Below are positions 1 to 9,505 of a stretch of DNA of 64,000 bases, piece after piece. Numbering within the stretch: the stretch's first letter is position 1; each line of letters starts with the position of its first letter. The notes below the pieces were generated by a model that saw only the letters and a list, made by a program, of their open reading frames with translations, did no database searches and was not told the DNA's origin. The stretch is from the NCBI GenBank assembly GCA_028245195.1, contig JAOKCF010000001.1, positions 124,001-188,000 on the forward strand, read 5' to 3'. The position numbers and the translations under genes were made by a program. This DNA is from Vicingaceae bacterium. Lineage in GTDB: Bacteria > Bacteroidota > Bacteroidia > Flavobacteriales_E > Vicingaceae.

Positions 1-544
1 CAGCAAATACTTTCACAACCTTCAAATTTTGAACGGTTACTTTAGCATTTCCCATTTGACCAGCCATACGAGTACCCTTGAATACTCTAGATGGATCAGA
101 ACCGGCTCCAATAGAACCCGGAGCTCTTAATCTGTTATGCTGACCGTGAGTTGCGTCTCCAACTCCGGAGAAACCATGTCTTTTAACAACACCTTGAAAA
201 CCTTTTCCTTTAGACGTCGCGGTAACGTCTACCCACTGCCCTTCTTCAAAAACGTCTACTATAATCTCATCACCTACTTTTCTATCTTCATAACCTTTTA
301 CTTCAATCAACTTTCGCTTGGGTGAAGTATTTGCTTTTTTGAAGTGACCCATCATAGCGGCAGAGGTATTCTTCTCTTTTTTGTCGCCATATGAAATCTG
401 AACAGAATTGTAGCCATCTGTTTCTTCGGTTTTTACTTGCGTAACAACACAAGGACCGGCCTCTATAACTGTACATGGTATGTTTTTACCCTCGGTACTA
501 AAGACACTAGTCATTCCTATTTTCTTTCCTAATAAACCTGGCAT
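1..544 (-). CDS. rplC: 50S ribosomal protein L3 (partial, runs off the left edge)
   Basis: Ribosomal protein L3 is an early 23S rRNA binder of the large subunit and reaches towards the peptidyl-transferase centre. The gene reads leftwards off the window, so only about 181 codons are present and the stop lies outside. The ATG (complement of 542-544) opens with [15 protein letters not shown], a typical L3 start, and the blocks [13 protein letters not shown] and [18 protein letters not shown] are clear L3 signature sequence. It begins 18 nt after the rpsJ stop, the standard order in Bacteroidota, and is probably co-transcribed with the str genes and continues into the S10 operon outside the window. 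Confidence 0.97.
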   Translation of the reverse strand, partial: MPGLLGKKIGMTSVFSTEGKNIPCTVIEAGPCVVTQVKTEETDGYNSVQISYGDKKEKNTSAAMMGHFKKANTSPKRKLIEVKGYEDRKVGDEIIVDVFEEGQWVDVTATSKGKGFQGVVKRHGFSGVGDATHGQHNRLRAPGSIGAGSDPSRVFKGTRMAGQMGNAKVTVQNLKVVKVFA

Positions 545-562
545 GTTATTGCTTTAATTTGT

Positions 563-868
563 TTATACTTTAATTTCAACATCAACTCCACTTGGTAATT
601 CAAGCTTCATTAAGGCATCTACTGTTTTAGAAGTAGAACTATAGATGTCAAGTAATCTTTTGTAAGAAGATAACTCAAACTGCTCTCTTGCCTTTTTATT
701 AACGTGAGGTGATTTCAATACTGTGTAAATTCTCTTTTGCGTTGGCAATGGAATTGGCCCACTAACAACTGCTCCAGTTGATTTAACAGTTTTAACTATT
801 TTCTCAGCCGATTTATCAACTAAGTTGAAATCGTATGATTTAAGCTTTATTCGAATTTTCTGATTCAT
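563..868 (-). CDS. rpsJ: 30S ribosomal protein S10
   Basis: S10 of the small ribosomal subunit; in other bacteria it also acts as NusE in transcription antitermination. The product is 101 residues, the normal family length. It starts [20 protein letters not shown] and carries the conserved [20 protein letters not shown] block, which covers the tRNA-facing loop. It lies 12 nt after the fusA stop and 18 nt before rplC, which fits one str-S10 transcript. The sequence shows nothing unusual. Confidence 0.98.
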   Translation of the reverse strand: MNQKIRIKLKSYDFNLVDKSAEKIVKTVKSTGAVVSGPIPLPTQKRIYTVLKSPHVNKKAREQFELSSYKRLLDIYSSTSKTVDALMKLELPSGVDVEIKV

Positions 869-880
869 AATTTCTTATTA

Positions 881-2998
881 TTAAGCTTGTACTTTTCCTT
901 TAGCAACCGCAATAACTTCATCCGCAATTCCTTTTGGAGCAGCATCGAAGTGAGAGAATTCCATACTTGATGTAGCTCTACCTGATGACATTGTTCTTAA
1001 AGCAGTAACATAACCAAACATTTCTGACAATGGCACTTTGGCTTTAACCACCTTCGCTCCATTTCTGTCATCCATTCCGTCAACTTGACCTCTTCTTCTG
1101 TTCAAATCACCAACGATGTCACCCATATTCTCTTCAGGAGTAACCACTTCTAACTTCATGATTGGCTCTAAAAGAACTGGCTTAGATTTTGGAATAGCCT
1201 CCCTAAAGGCCATCTTCGCTGCTAATTCAAAAGATAATTGATCTGAATCCACTGCGTGAAACGATCCATCCAATAAAGTAACTTTCAAACTATCCATAGG
1301 ATAACCCGCAAGTACTCCGTTTTTCATTGAATCCTTAAATCCTTTCTCTACTGAAGGAATAAATTCTTTTGGAATACGACCACCTTTAATTTTATCTACA
1401 AACTCTAATCCGTTTGCTTCTTCAGCGTCTTCAACCGGCTCAATAACTACAGATATATCTGCAAATTTACCTCTACCACCTGATTGCTTCTTATATACTT
1501 CTCTATGCTCTGTAGAGCCTGAAATAGCCTCTTTATATGCAACTTGAGGAGCACCTTGACTACATTCTACTTTGAATTCTCTTTTTAATCGATCCAAGAT
1601 GATATCCAGGTGCAATTCTCCCATTCCACTCAATACAGTTTGACCTGAGTCTTCGTCTGTGTGAATTGTTAAGGTAGGATCTTCTTCAGAAAGCTTAGCT
1701 AATGCCATACCCATCTTATCTACATCTGCTTGAGTTTTTGGCTCGATAGCAATACCGATAACTGGATCTGGAAAGTCCATAGATTCCAATACAATTGGCT
1801 TACCTATTTCTGTTAGTGTATCTCCTGTTCGGATGTCTTTAAACCCAACTAATGCTCCAATATCACCTGCATGTAATTTGTCAATCTGATTTTGCTTATT
1901 TGCATGCATTTGGAAGATTCGTGAAATACGCTCTTTCTTTTGCGTTCTCATATTCATAATATATGAACCTGAATCTAAAATACCTGAGTAAGCTCTTACA
2001 AAACAAAGTCTACCCACGAAAGGATCCGTTGCAATTTTAAATGCTAGTGCTGCGAATGGCTCATCAACTGAAGGCTTTCTAGATTCTTCAGCTTCAGTAT
2101 CAGGATTTGTTCCGATAATATCCTCAGTATCCATTGGCGATGGCAATAATTCCATCACATAATCCAACATAGTTTGAACACCTTTATTCTTAAAGGCCGA
2201 ACCACATACCATTGGTACAATTTTCATTGAAATTGTAGCCGCTCTTAATGCTGCTAAAATTTCTTTTTCAGTAATTGAATCAGGATCTTCGAAATACTTT
2301 TCCATCAAAGTGTCATCAAAGTCAGCAATCGCCTCTAAGAGGTTCTCGCGATATTCAGCAACTTCTTCAAGCATTTCTTCAGGAATCGGAACTTCTTCAA
2401 AAGTCATTCCCATATCATCCTCATTCCAAACAATCCCTCTGTTGTTAATTAAATCAACAACTCCTTTAAATGTTTCTTCTCCACCGATTGGCAATTGCAA
2501 TGGCACTGCATTACTACCTAGCATTTCTTTCACTTGCTTACAAACCATTAAAAAGTTAGCACCTTGACGGTCCATCTTGTTAACAAATCCGATACGCGCA
2601 ACATTATAATTGTCAGCTAGTCTCCAGTTAGTTTCAGATTGCGGTTCTACACCATCAACTGCCGAAAACAAGAAAACCAACCCATCAAGAACTCTTAATG
2701 AACGATTCACTTCAACTGTAAAGTCAACGTGTCCAGGAGTATCAATAATATTTATGTGATATTCTTGTCCTCTATATTCCCAAAAAACAGTGGTTGCAGC
2801 AGAAGTAATTGTAATACCTCTTTCTTGCTCTTGCTCCATCCAGTCCATTGTAGCAGCTCCATCGTGAACTTCTCCAATTTTATGACTCACACCAGCATAA
2901 TACAATACTCTTTCAGTGGTTGTAGTTTTTCCTGCATCAATGTGAGCAGCAATTCCGATGTTTCTAGTAAGTGTTAAATCTCTTTTAGCCATTGACAT
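881..2998 (-). CDS. fusA: Translation elongation factor G
   Basis: EF-G is the GTPase that drives ribosome translocation and, with RRF, ribosome recycling. The 705-residue length is normal. The GTPase domain shows G1 [14 protein letters not shown]3 DTPGHVDF and G4 NKMD, followed by domains II-V ending in the [20 protein letters not shown] region typical of domain V. Two in-frame ATGs (2998 and 2992) are possible starts; the downstream one gives [19 protein letters not shown]. An AGAAAGA stretch upstream could act as a weak ribosome binding site. It lies 15 nt after rpsG. No tuf gene follows it, so EF-Tu must be encoded elsewhere, as is usual in this phylum. Confidence 0.98.
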   Translation of the reverse strand: MSMAKRDLTLTRNIGIAAHIDAGKTTTTERVLYYAGVSHKIGEVHDGAATMDWMEQEQERGITITSAATTVFWEYRGQEYHINIIDTPGHVDFTVEVNRSLRVLDGLVFLFSAVDGVEPQSETNWRLADNYNVARIGFVNKMDRQGANFLMVCKQVKEMLGSNAVPLQLPIGGEETFKGVVDLINNRGIVWNEDDMGMTFEEVPIPEEMLEEVAEYRENLLEAIADFDDTLMEKYFEDPDSITEKEILAALRAATISMKIVPMVCGSAFKNKGVQTMLDYVMELLPSPMDTEDIIGTNPDTEAEESRKPSVDEPFAALAFKIATDPFVGRLCFVRAYSGILDSGSYIMNMRTQKKERISRIFQMHANKQNQIDKLHAGDIGALVGFKDIRTGDTLTEIGKPIVLESMDFPDPVIGIAIEPKTQADVDKMGMALAKLSEEDPTLTIHTDEDSGQTVLSGMGELHLDIILDRLKREFKVECSQGAPQVAYKEAISGSTEHREVYKKQSGGRGKFADISVVIEPVEDAEEANGLEFVDKIKGGRIPKEFIPSVEKGFKDSMKNGVLAGYPMDSLKVTLLDGSFHAVDSDQLSFELAAKMAFREAIPKSKPVLLEPIMKLEVVTPEENMGDIVGDLNRRRGQVDGMDDRNGAKVVKAKVPLSEMFGYVTALRTMSSGRATSSMEFSHFDAAPKGIADEVIAVAKGKVQA

Positions 2999-3013
2999 AT
3001 ATTCTTTCTGATA

Positions 3014-3481
3014 TTAAAACCTAAAATGAGAAAATGCTTTGTTAGCTTCTGCCATTCTATGAGTATCCTCTTTCTTCTTGTGAGCAGCACCCTCTTCTTT
3101 GGCAGCAGCCATACATTCGTTTGCTAACTTTTGAGCCATTGTCTTCTCGTTTCTTTTCTTAGAATAAAGAATCAACCACTTCATGCCCATAGAAGTCTTT
3201 CTATCGTCACGGATTGGTTGTGGTATTTGAAAGGTAGCCCCTCCAACTCTTCTACTTCTAACCTCAACTGCTGGAGTTACATTTATTAATGCCTTCTTCC
3301 ATGTTTCTAGGCCACCTTCTTCTACCTTCTCATCTACAATCGCCATGGCGTCGTAAAAAATACTGTAGGCGATGCTCTTCTTTCCATGAAGCATCAAATT
3401 ATTTACAAACCTTGTAACTAACTGACTCTGAAATTTAGGGTCTGGAAGTAGAGGTCTCTTTTTCGCTCTCGCTTTTCTCAT
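3014..3481 (-). CDS. rpsG: 30S ribosomal protein S7
   Basis: S7 is a primary 16S rRNA binder that nucleates assembly of the small-subunit head and lines the E site. The product is 155 residues, as expected for bacteria. It begins [17 protein letters not shown] and includes the conserved [21 protein letters not shown] segment in two adjoining parts. It lies 31 nt after rpsL and 15 nt before fusA in the str operon. S7 is the translational autoregulator of this operon in Escherichia coli; no equivalent control structure was identified here. Confidence 0.98.
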   Translation of the reverse strand: MRKARAKKRPLLPDPKFQSQLVTRFVNNLMLHGKKSIAYSIFYDAMAIVDEKVEEGGLETWKKALINVTPAVEVRSRRVGGATFQIPQPIRDDRKTSMGMKWLILYSKKRNEKTMAQKLANECMAAAKEEGAAHKKKEDTHRMAEANKAFSHFRF

Positions 3482-3512
3482 TTTTTCCTACTTAAATGAT
3501 GGTTATTATAAA

Positions 3513-3887
3513 TTATTTCTTCGGTCTTTTAGCACCGTACTTCGATCTTCTTTGAGTTCTACCCGCAACACCTGCAGTATCTAAAGCTCCTCTTACGATG
3601 TGATATCTCACACCCGGTAAATCTTTTACTCTTCCACCTCTTACTAACACAATCGAGTGCTCTTGTAAGTTATGACCTTCCCCAGGAATGTAGGCATTCA
3701 CCTCTTTCTGATTTGTCAATCTTACCCTTGCAACTTTTCTCATTGCAGAGTTTGGTTTCTTAGGAGTAGTAGTGTACACTCTAACACAAACACCACGCCT
3801 TTGAGGACATGAGTCTAGCGCAGCAGACTTGCTCTTCTTCTCTAATTTAATTCTACCTTTTCTTACTAATTGTTGTATAGTTGGCAT
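3513..3887 (-). CDS. rpsL: 30S ribosomal protein S12
   Basis: S12 is the decoding-centre protein of the small subunit and the classical site of streptomycin resistance mutations. The 124-residue product has the conserved [19 protein letters not shown] and [15 protein letters not shown] blocks. Both lysines that mutate in streptomycin-resistant strains (in PKKPNS and in GRVKDLPG) are wild type, so no S12-based resistance is predicted. It is the first gene of the str operon. The upstream region on this strand holds a dyad (3913-3940) and a TACATTG sequence that is a partial match to the phylum -7 element. Confidence 0.98.
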   Translation of the reverse strand: MPTIQQLVRKGRIKLEKKSKSAALDSCPQRRGVCVRVYTTTPKKPNSAMRKVARVRLTNQKEVNAYIPGEGHNLQEHSIVLVRGGRVKDLPGVRYHIVRGALDTAGVAGRTQRRSKYGAKRPKK

Positions 3888-3912
3888 AAGCTTTTAAATA
3901 TGTCAATGTAAT

Positions 3913-3940
3913 ATTTGCCCCAAATTTTGGGGACGCAAAT
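3913..3940. promoter_or_regulatory. Dyad in the rpsL upstream region
   Basis: The core is a perfect palindrome CCCCAAATTTTGGGG at 3918-3932 with 7-bp arms. It is flanked by a second inverted pair, ATTTG (3913-3917) and CAAAT (3936-3940). It lies 26-53 nt before the rpsL start and just beyond the stop of the small upstream ORF. No T-run follows on the minus strand, so it is not a simple terminator. It could be an operator or an mRNA leader hairpin for the ribosomal operon; that role is inferred. Confidence 0.45.
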
Positions 3941-3948
3941 GTAATAGT

Positions 3949-4143
3949 TTATTTTCTAAAATCAACCGCCGAAATCTTTTTTTTTAAAGCAATTGTTAAT
4001 AAATCTTTAAAACGAGGCTGAGAGCGGAAGAGAGATTGTATTTCGCCAGTGTAAATTTCGTCAAATTGTTTAAAAACATAATCAGAAGAAAATTGAACTT
4101 GACTTTTTTTTGAAAATGTGTAAAACTTAACTTCCACCTCCAC
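3949..4143 (-). CDS. Small hypothetical protein (64 aa) upstream of rpsL
   Basis: Unrecognised 64-residue ORF starting MEVEVKFYTFSKKSQVQFSS and ending KKISAVDFRK. Codon use looks like that of neighbouring genes and the ORF fills the space between rpsL and uvrD. A purine-rich GTGGAGGTGGAAG stretch overlaps its start and gives no clean ribosome binding site. It has no signal peptide, membrane segment or known motif. It would be co-directional with the str operon, ending 61 nt before rpsL. It may be a real small basic protein or a chance ORF in a divergent intergenic region; the evidence is limited to length and composition. Confidence 0.35.
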   Translation of the reverse strand: MEVEVKFYTFSKKSQVQFSSDYVFKQFDEIYTGEIQSLFRSQPRFKDLLTIALKKKISAVDFRK

Positions 4144-4174
4144 TTTTTTAGCAAGAGTTGGAAAGCTACTTTAT

Positions 4175-4182
4175 TATTTTTG
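4175..4182 (+). promoter_or_regulatory. Putative -7 promoter element of uvrD
   Basis: TATTTTTG is a perfect match to the Bacteroidota -7 consensus TAnnTTTG. TTGG at 4158-4161 is a possible upstream element, but its spacing is short. Only 4 nt separate the element from the ATG at 4187, so transcription would start at or next to the first codon. Confidence 0.5.
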
Positions 4183-4186
4183 TCCT

Positions 4187-6562
4187 ATGGATTATATAGA
4201 CGGACTAAACCCTTCGCAAAAAGAAGCAGTATTAAATACCAATGGCCCTTCTATGGTAATTGCCGGAGCAGGGTCTGGCAAAACAAGGGTATTGACAGTG
4301 AAGATTGCGCATTTAATGAAAAATGGTGTAAACCCTTTTAATATATTGTCACTAACATTTACAAACAAGGCAGCTCGAGAAATGAAAGAGCGAATTGGGA
4401 AAATTGTTGGTGCTGGAGAAGCTAGAAATATATGGATGGGAACATTTCACTCCGTTTTTGCTAGAATACTTAGAACAGAGTCTGAAAAATTACACTATCC
4501 TTCTAACTTTACCATTTATGATACCGCTGACTCTAAAAGTCTATTAAAAGGTATTATGAAAGACATTGGAGTAGATGATAAGGTATATAAGGTAGGTTTG
4601 GTTTTAAACCGTATTTCTTCAGCAAAAAACAATTTACTCTCAGCAACAGCATACAATAACAACACAACCATACAAGCAGAAGACCGCCAAATGTCAAAGC
4701 CGAAGATTGGAGAGATTTACAAAGAATATGAAAGACGCTGCTTCAAAGCAGCAGCTATGGACTTTGATGATTTATTGTTTAAAACCAATATTCTACTTAA
4801 AGATTTTCCAGAGGTACTGAATAAATACCAACATAGATTCAAATACATTTTGGTAGACGAGTATCAAGATACCAACTTTTCGCAGTACGTCATTGTAAAG
4901 AAACTTGCTGCCCTCAATGAAAATGTTTGTGTGGTTGGTGATGACGCACAGAGTATTTATGCCTTCCGTGGTGCTAACATTCAAAACATTTTAAATTTTC
5001 AAAAAGATTATCCTGACTCGAAAACGTTTAAACTAGAACAGAATTATCGATCAACTAAAAACATAGTAAATGCAGCCAACCATATTATAGAAAACAATAA
5101 AGACCAACTGGACAAAACCGTTTGGACAGACAATGAAGAAGGCGCTAGAATTAAGGTAAGCCGAACCCTTACCGATAATGAAGAAGGCAATCTAGTTGCC
5201 AACAATATTATTGAGTTAAAACATAACAACCAAGCACAAAATTCAGCTTTTGCAATTTTATACCGAACCAACGCTCAATCCAGAGCAATGGAGGAAGCGC
5301 TCCGAAAAAAGGATGTCCCTTATAGAATTTATGGTGGAACTTCTTTTTACCAAAGAAAAGAAATTAAAGATTTGCTCTGTTATTGCCGACTTGCGATAAA
5401 CCCTGACGACGACGAAGCTTTAAAAAGAGTTATTAATTATCCTGCTAGAGGAATTGGCAAAACAACTTTAGATAAAATAATATTTGCTGCAAATGCAGAT
5501 GATAAAAGTATTTGGAAAACCATTAGCAATTCTGAATTTAATTCATTTCCAATACAAAGTGGTGCAAAAAACAAAGTAAATGGCTTTGTGGAGATGATTC
5601 GCAATTTCAATACCCTGTCAACCAGGAAAAATGCTTTTGAATTGGTGGAAGACATTGCCAAAACCTCCGCCCTATTGAATGATTTATTCACAGATAAAAC
5701 ACCCGAAGGAATTGCTCGATACGACAACATTCAGGAATTATTAAATGGGGTTAAAGAATTTGTAGAAGATGATGTTGCAAAAGCGATTGATTTGGACAGT
5801 CCTCAAATTGAAGAAGGCCAAGAAAAATCGTTAGCAGTATTTTTACAAGACATTGCCCTACTTACTGATACCGATAAAGACGACAAAAGCGACAATAACA
5901 AAGTGTCATTAATGACTATTCACGCTGCGAAAGGGCTCGAATTTCCTTATGTTTTTATTGTTGGAATGGAAGAAAACTTATTCCCTTCGCAGATGTCACT
6001 TTCTTCAAGACCCGATTTAGAAGAAGAAAGACGACTATTTTATGTAGCTTTGACACGTGCTGAGAAAGAAGTAAGGCTATCGTATTCTGCAAGCCGGTAC
6101 CGTTGGGGCAACTTAATTTACTGTGAACCAAGCCGTTTTATCGAAGAAATTGATGAACAATTCTTAGAGTATGATACTCCTCAAGAAAAACCTCAAAGCT
6201 CATTTGACGATGAAATAGGTGACTTTTTTGGATCTCAGCCAACAAATTATAGAAGTACATTAAAAAAAGGTATGTTAAAAGTCGCAAAAAAAAGTCCAAC
6301 AACACCAGAGCCAAAAATTATTCCCCCACATAAGAAAATGGTGAGTATCGATGCTTCAAAAAGACCTGTCGACCCATCATTTGCCGCTTCTGCTAGCAAA
6401 GTGGAAATTGGCTTAAGAGTAGAGCACTTGCGTTTTGGAAAAGGTGAGGTTACAGACGTAGAAGGAACTGAGCCTAATCGAAAAGCCACCATTAAATTTG
6501 ATGCAGTTGGCGAGAAGCAACTTTTATTGAAATTTGCAAAGCTTAGAATATTAAAAGCGTAA
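4187..6562 (+). CDS. uvrD: UvrD/PcrA-type superfamily 1 DNA helicase
   Basis: ATP-dependent 3'-5' DNA helicase for nucleotide excision and mismatch repair and removal of RecA filaments or stalled polymerase. The 791 residues hold all SF1A motifs in order: Q-motif region LNPSQKEAV, Walker A AGAGSGKTRVL (residues about 26-36), Walker B VDEYQDTN (about 222), motif III VVGDDAQSIYAFRGA, motif IV QNYRS, motif V TIHAAKGLEFPYVFIVG and motif VI EEERRLFYVALTRA. The C-terminal part from VGLRVEH-like sequence (EIGLRVEHLRFGKGEV) is the Tudor-like tail seen in PcrA/UvrD, which binds RNA polymerase. It heads a likely uvrD-DUF4290-murA run on the plus strand. Either name, UvrD or PcrA, would fit. Confidence 0.95.
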   Translation: MDYIDGLNPSQKEAVLNTNGPSMVIAGAGSGKTRVLTVKIAHLMKNGVNPFNILSLTFTNKAAREMKERIGKIVGAGEARNIWMGTFHSVFARILRTESEKLHYPSNFTIYDTADSKSLLKGIMKDIGVDDKVYKVGLVLNRISSAKNNLLSATAYNNNTTIQAEDRQMSKPKIGEIYKEYERRCFKAAAMDFDDLLFKTNILLKDFPEVLNKYQHRFKYILVDEYQDTNFSQYVIVKKLAALNENVCVVGDDAQSIYAFRGANIQNILNFQKDYPDSKTFKLEQNYRSTKNIVNAANHIIENNKDQLDKTVWTDNEEGARIKVSRTLTDNEEGNLVANNIIELKHNNQAQNSAFAILYRTNAQSRAMEEALRKKDVPYRIYGGTSFYQRKEIKDLLCYCRLAINPDDDEALKRVINYPARGIGKTTLDKIIFAANADDKSIWKTISNSEFNSFPIQSGAKNKVNGFVEMIRNFNTLSTRKNAFELVEDIAKTSALLNDLFTDKTPEGIARYDNIQELLNGVKEFVEDDVAKAIDLDSPQIEEGQEKSLAVFLQDIALLTDTDKDDKSDNNKVSLMTIHAAKGLEFPYVFIVGMEENLFPSQMSLSSRPDLEEERRLFYVALTRAEKEVRLSYSASRYRWGNLIYCEPSRFIEEIDEQFLEYDTPQEKPQSSFDDEIGDFFGSQPTNYRSTLKKGMLKVAKKSPTTPEPKIIPPHKKMVSIDASKRPVDPSFAASASKVEIGLRVEHLRFGKGEVTDVEGTEPNRKATIKFDAVGEKQLLLKFAKLRILKA

Positions 6563-6622
6563 GGTTACCTCATTCTTTACCAAAGCTATTCGTGAAATAT
6601 AACAGAGAACACAATACAACAA

Positions 6623-7264
6623 ATGAATTACAATACAAGTCGTTCTAAAATGATTATTCCTGAATATGGAAGACACATTCAGCAACTAATTGATCATGCA
6701 ATTGAACTAGAAGATAGAGAAGAACGAAATAAAATGGTATTAGCCATTGTTGACGTTATGGGACAACTAAACCCTCATTTAAGGGACGTTGCTGATTTTA
6801 CACATAAACTTTGGGATCACGTTCAAATTATGTCTAATTTTAAGTTAGATGTAGATTCGCCATACCCCATGCCCACTCCAGAGCAATTCATGGAAAAACC
6901 TAACCCAATGGGATACCCTGAAGGGAAAATCAGGTTTAAACATTATGGATTAGGCACAGAAAAATTAATCTACAAGGCCGTCGAAATGGAAAATGGTGAA
7001 GAAAAAGAAGCCTTGATAGAATCTATTGCCAATTTAATGAAGAAACATTATTTAGCTTGGGGAAGAAGTTCCGTAGACGATGCGCAAATAATTTCTGATA
7101 TCAAGAGGATCTCAAGAGGTAATTTAGAAGTAAAGGAGGACTTGGAATTAATGGCAACTAAAGATATTAGTCCTAGAAATACTGCAATGAGCTCTAACAA
7201 TTCTAATGGAAGAAAAAAGCAGGGCACAAAAAGAAAGAATTACAAGGCAAAAAAGAAATATTAA
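6623..7264 (+). CDS. DUF4290 family protein
   Basis: A 213-residue protein of the Bacteroidota-restricted DUF4290 family, function unknown. Recognisable features are the N-terminal YNTSRSKMIIPEYGRHIQQL block, the NPHLRDVADFTHKLWDH helix and the GTEKLIYKAVEMENGEEKE region. The last 25 residues are very basic (GRKKQGTKRKNYKAKKKY), suggesting contact with nucleic acid or ribosome. There is no signal peptide, so it is probably cytoplasmic. It lies 15 nt upstream of murA; this pairing is, from memory, common in the phylum, and could link it to envelope growth, but that is inference. Confidence 0.85.
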   Translation: MNYNTSRSKMIIPEYGRHIQQLIDHAIELEDREERNKMVLAIVDVMGQLNPHLRDVADFTHKLWDHVQIMSNFKLDVDSPYPMPTPEQFMEKPNPMGYPEGKIRFKHYGLGTEKLIYKAVEMENGEEKEALIESIANLMKKHYLAWGRSSVDDAQIISDIKRISRGNLEVKEDLELMATKDISPRNTAMSSNNSNGRKKQGTKRKNYKAKKKY

Positions 7265-7279
7265 AACGATACTACCTCA

Positions 7280-8614
7280 ATGGGAACTTTTGAAATTACC
7301 GGTGGCAAAAAGTTAAAAGGCGACCTGACTCCTCAAGGAGCAAAGAATGAAGCACTTCAAATTTTATGTGCTGTATTACTCACTCCTGAAAAGGTAACCA
7401 TAGCTAATATTCCTGATATCATTGACGTTAACAAGTTAATTGACTTGTTGAGAGATTTAGGTGTAAAAGTTGAAGAGGTTCCAAATGCAGTAACTGCTGC
7501 AGGTTGCAAGACCTTCACTTTCCAAGCTAACGAAATCGATATAGAGTATTTAAACACACAAGAGTTTAAGACGAAGGGCTCGGGACTAAGAGGATCAGTT
7601 ATGATTTTAGGGCCTCTACTTTCTAGATTTGGAAAAGGGTATATACCGAGGCCAGGCGGTGATAAAATTGGAAGAAGAAGATTAGACACTCACTTCATAG
7701 GCTTCCAAAAATTAGGCGCAAAATTTATTTACAATAAAGAAAATAAGTTTTATAAAGTTGAAGCGAAAAATTTAAAAGGCTGTTACATGCTTTTAGATGA
7801 AGCGTCTGTAACGGGAACTGCAAACATTATTATGGCAGCAGTTCTAGCGAAAGGAACTACGACTATTTATTATGCAGCTTGCGAGCCTTATTTACAACAG
7901 CTTTGCAAAATGTTGAATAGGATGGGTGCCAAAATAAGCGGCATTGGTTCAAACCTCGTTACTATTGAAGGAGTTGAGTCCTTAGGAGGATGCGACCATC
8001 GTATACTTCCTGACATGATTGAAATTGGAAGTTTTATTGGACTAGCTGCAATGACAGGTTCTGAAATTACCATTAAAGATGTATCTTACCCTGACTTAGG
8101 AATAATACCAGATACATTTAGAAAACTAGGCATTAAAATAGAGTTAAAGGGTGATGATCTGTACATTCCTGCTCAAGATAGTTATGAGATTGAAACTTTT
8201 ATTGATGGTTCCATCATGACCATTTCAGATGCACCTTGGCCTGGATTTACCCCAGATTTATTAAGTATTGTTTTAGTGATTGCAACACAAGCAAAGGGGT
8301 CGGTATTGATTCACCAAAAAATGTTCGAAAGCAGATTGTTTTTCACGGATAAGTTGATTGACATGGGAGCCCAAATTATATTGTGCGATCCTCATAGAGC
8401 TACCGTTATTGGATTAAGTAATGAAAATAAACTTCGAGGAATACAAATGACCTCACCTGACATTAGAGCTGGGGTATCTCTATTAATTGCGGCGATGTCT
8501 GCAAAAGGAAAGAGTGTTATTCATAACATAGAACAAATTGACAGAGGTTACGGTAAAATTGATGAGCGTTTAAATGCGTTAGGAGCAGAGATTAAAAGAA
8601 CTAGTGGCAATTAA
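7280..8614 (+). CDS. murA: UDP-N-acetylglucosamine 1-carboxyvinyltransferase, Asp variant
   Basis: MurA transfers enolpyruvate from PEP to UDP-GlcNAc, the first committed step of peptidoglycan synthesis in the cytoplasm. The 444-residue protein shows the EPSP-synthase-like fold landmarks: GGKKLKGDLTPQGAKNEAL at the N-terminus with the catalytic Lys-Asn pair, the mobile loop RPGGDKIGRRRLDTH, and SDAPWPGFTPDLLS with the conserved FTPD. In the mobile loop the residue that is Cys115 in E. coli is Asp128 (codon GAT at 7661-7663). Asp variants are fosfomycin-insensitive in Mycobacterium, Chlamydia and Borrelia. The gene lies 15 nt after the DUF4290 gene and is probably co-transcribed with it. Confidence 0.96.
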   Translation: MGTFEITGGKKLKGDLTPQGAKNEALQILCAVLLTPEKVTIANIPDIIDVNKLIDLLRDLGVKVEEVPNAVTAAGCKTFTFQANEIDIEYLNTQEFKTKGSGLRGSVMILGPLLSRFGKGYIPRPGGDKIGRRRLDTHFIGFQKLGAKFIYNKENKFYKVEAKNLKGCYMLLDEASVTGTANIIMAAVLAKGTTTIYYAACEPYLQQLCKMLNRMGAKISGIGSNLVTIEGVESLGGCDHRILPDMIEIGSFIGLAAMTGSEITIKDVSYPDLGIIPDTFRKLGIKIELKGDDLYIPAQDSYEIETFIDGSIMTISDAPWPGFTPDLLSIVLVIATQAKGSVLIHQKMFESRLFFTDKLIDMGAQIILCDPHRATVIGLSNENKLRGIQMTSPDIRAGVSLLIAAMSAKGKSVIHNIEQIDRGYGKIDERLNALGAEIKRTSGN

Positions 8615-8720
8615 AAGTACTCTTCTAATTTATTTTAACAATTTTTGAATTCTTTATTCTTGCTTTACTTGTAATTTTAAGCTTTAGTATTGTTTGTGTC
8701 CTCAACAGAAAAAATATTAT

Positions 8721-9293
8721 ATGAAATTTAATAAATATACAGGAGTCGTAATTATCGCTTTAGCAGTATTTCTAGTGGCTTTTACGAATTCAAATACTCC
8801 CAAAGAAATAGTTGCTATTGACGGCGATCAACTAACGGATGGGTTAAATATAGGCAATAAAGCACCTGAAATTAAACTCAACGACCCTAACGGCAAACCC
8901 ATTGCTTTATCTGACTTAAAAGGGAAAATGGTTTTAATTGACTTTTGGGCAGCTTGGTGTGGACCTTGCAGAAGAGAAAATCCGAATGTAGTCGCTACTT
9001 ATAATAAGTTCAAAGACTCTAAGTTTGAAAATGGAAAAGGCTTTACTGTTTATAGCGTATCGTTAGATAAAGATCCTAAGCGATGGCAAAATGCGATCAT
9101 GCAAGATAATTTAAGTTGGTCAAACCACGTTAGCGATTTTAAGGTTTGGGAAACAGGGCCAAGAGCTGATTATCAATTCTCATCAATTCCATTTGCCGTG
9201 CTTATTGATGGGAACGGTATTATTGTTGGAAAAGGAGGTAGTGTTAGAGGTCCGAACCTAGGAATGCTATTAACTAATCTAATGCGAGAGTAG
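8721..9293 (+). CDS. TlpA-like thiol-disulfide oxidoreductase, membrane anchored
   Basis: A thioredoxin-fold protein of the TlpA/ResA type, expected to reduce or exchange disulfides outside the cytoplasmic membrane. From the ATG at 8721 it has 190 residues: an N-terminal hydrophobic segment (about residues 7-21) as uncleaved anchor or signal, then a redoxin domain with the active site FWAAWCGPCRREN (Cys80 and Cys83), a DPKRWQNAI stretch and the cis-Pro loop at SSIPFAVLIDGNG. An upstream ATG at 8694 in the same frame would add nine residues before the hydrophobic segment and is less likely. It stands alone, followed by a strong terminator. The physiological substrate is not visible. Confidence 0.85.
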   Translation: MKFNKYTGVVIIALAVFLVAFTNSNTPKEIVAIDGDQLTDGLNIGNKAPEIKLNDPNGKPIALSDLKGKMVLIDFWAAWCGPCRRENPNVVATYNKFKDSKFENGKGFTVYSVSLDKDPKRWQNAIMQDNLSWSNHVSDFKVWETGPRADYQFSSIPFAVLIDGNGIIVGKGGSVRGPNLGMLLTNLMRE

Positions 9294-9312
9294 ATTTTAC
9301 CTAAAAAAATAT

Positions 9313-9347
9313 AAAAAACGCCTATAAAATTTTTCTAGGCGTTTTTT
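9313..9347 (+). terminator. Rho-independent terminator after the TlpA-like gene
   Basis: Perfect 12-bp stem, AAAAAACGCCTA (9313-9324) pairing with TAGGCGTTTTTT (9336-9347), with an 11-nt loop. The run of T in the right arm gives the U-tail. It lies 20 nt after the stop codon at 9293. The A-rich left arm means it could also work in the other direction. Confidence 0.85.
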
Positions 9348-9420
9348 AGTTTAACTAAGCTCTAAAGTTATAGATCCCAGGTTACAGAAAATCTTAAGTA
9401 TGAAACCTCGGGCAATTTTG

Positions 9421-9439
9421 GACAGAATTGAATTCTGTC
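9421..9439. promoter_or_regulatory. Perfect 19-bp palindrome upstream of grpE-dnaJ
   Basis: GACAGAATTGAATTCTGTC consists of two perfect 9-bp arms around a single central G. It lies 67-85 nt before the chosen grpE start and is not followed by a T-run. It does not resemble the CIRCE/HrcA operator. A protein-binding operator for the heat-shock operon is the simplest reading; this is inference. Confidence 0.5.
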
Positions 9440-9505
9440 AATATGGCAATCCTTATTCTTGGCAAAGCATTTGAAAAGGGAGTTAAAGACATTAAAAATT
9501 TCAAA

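Noticed and set aside
137-325. Plus-strand 62-codon ORF inside rplC
   Set aside because: Antisense shadow of the conserved L3 coding region; no recognisable protein.
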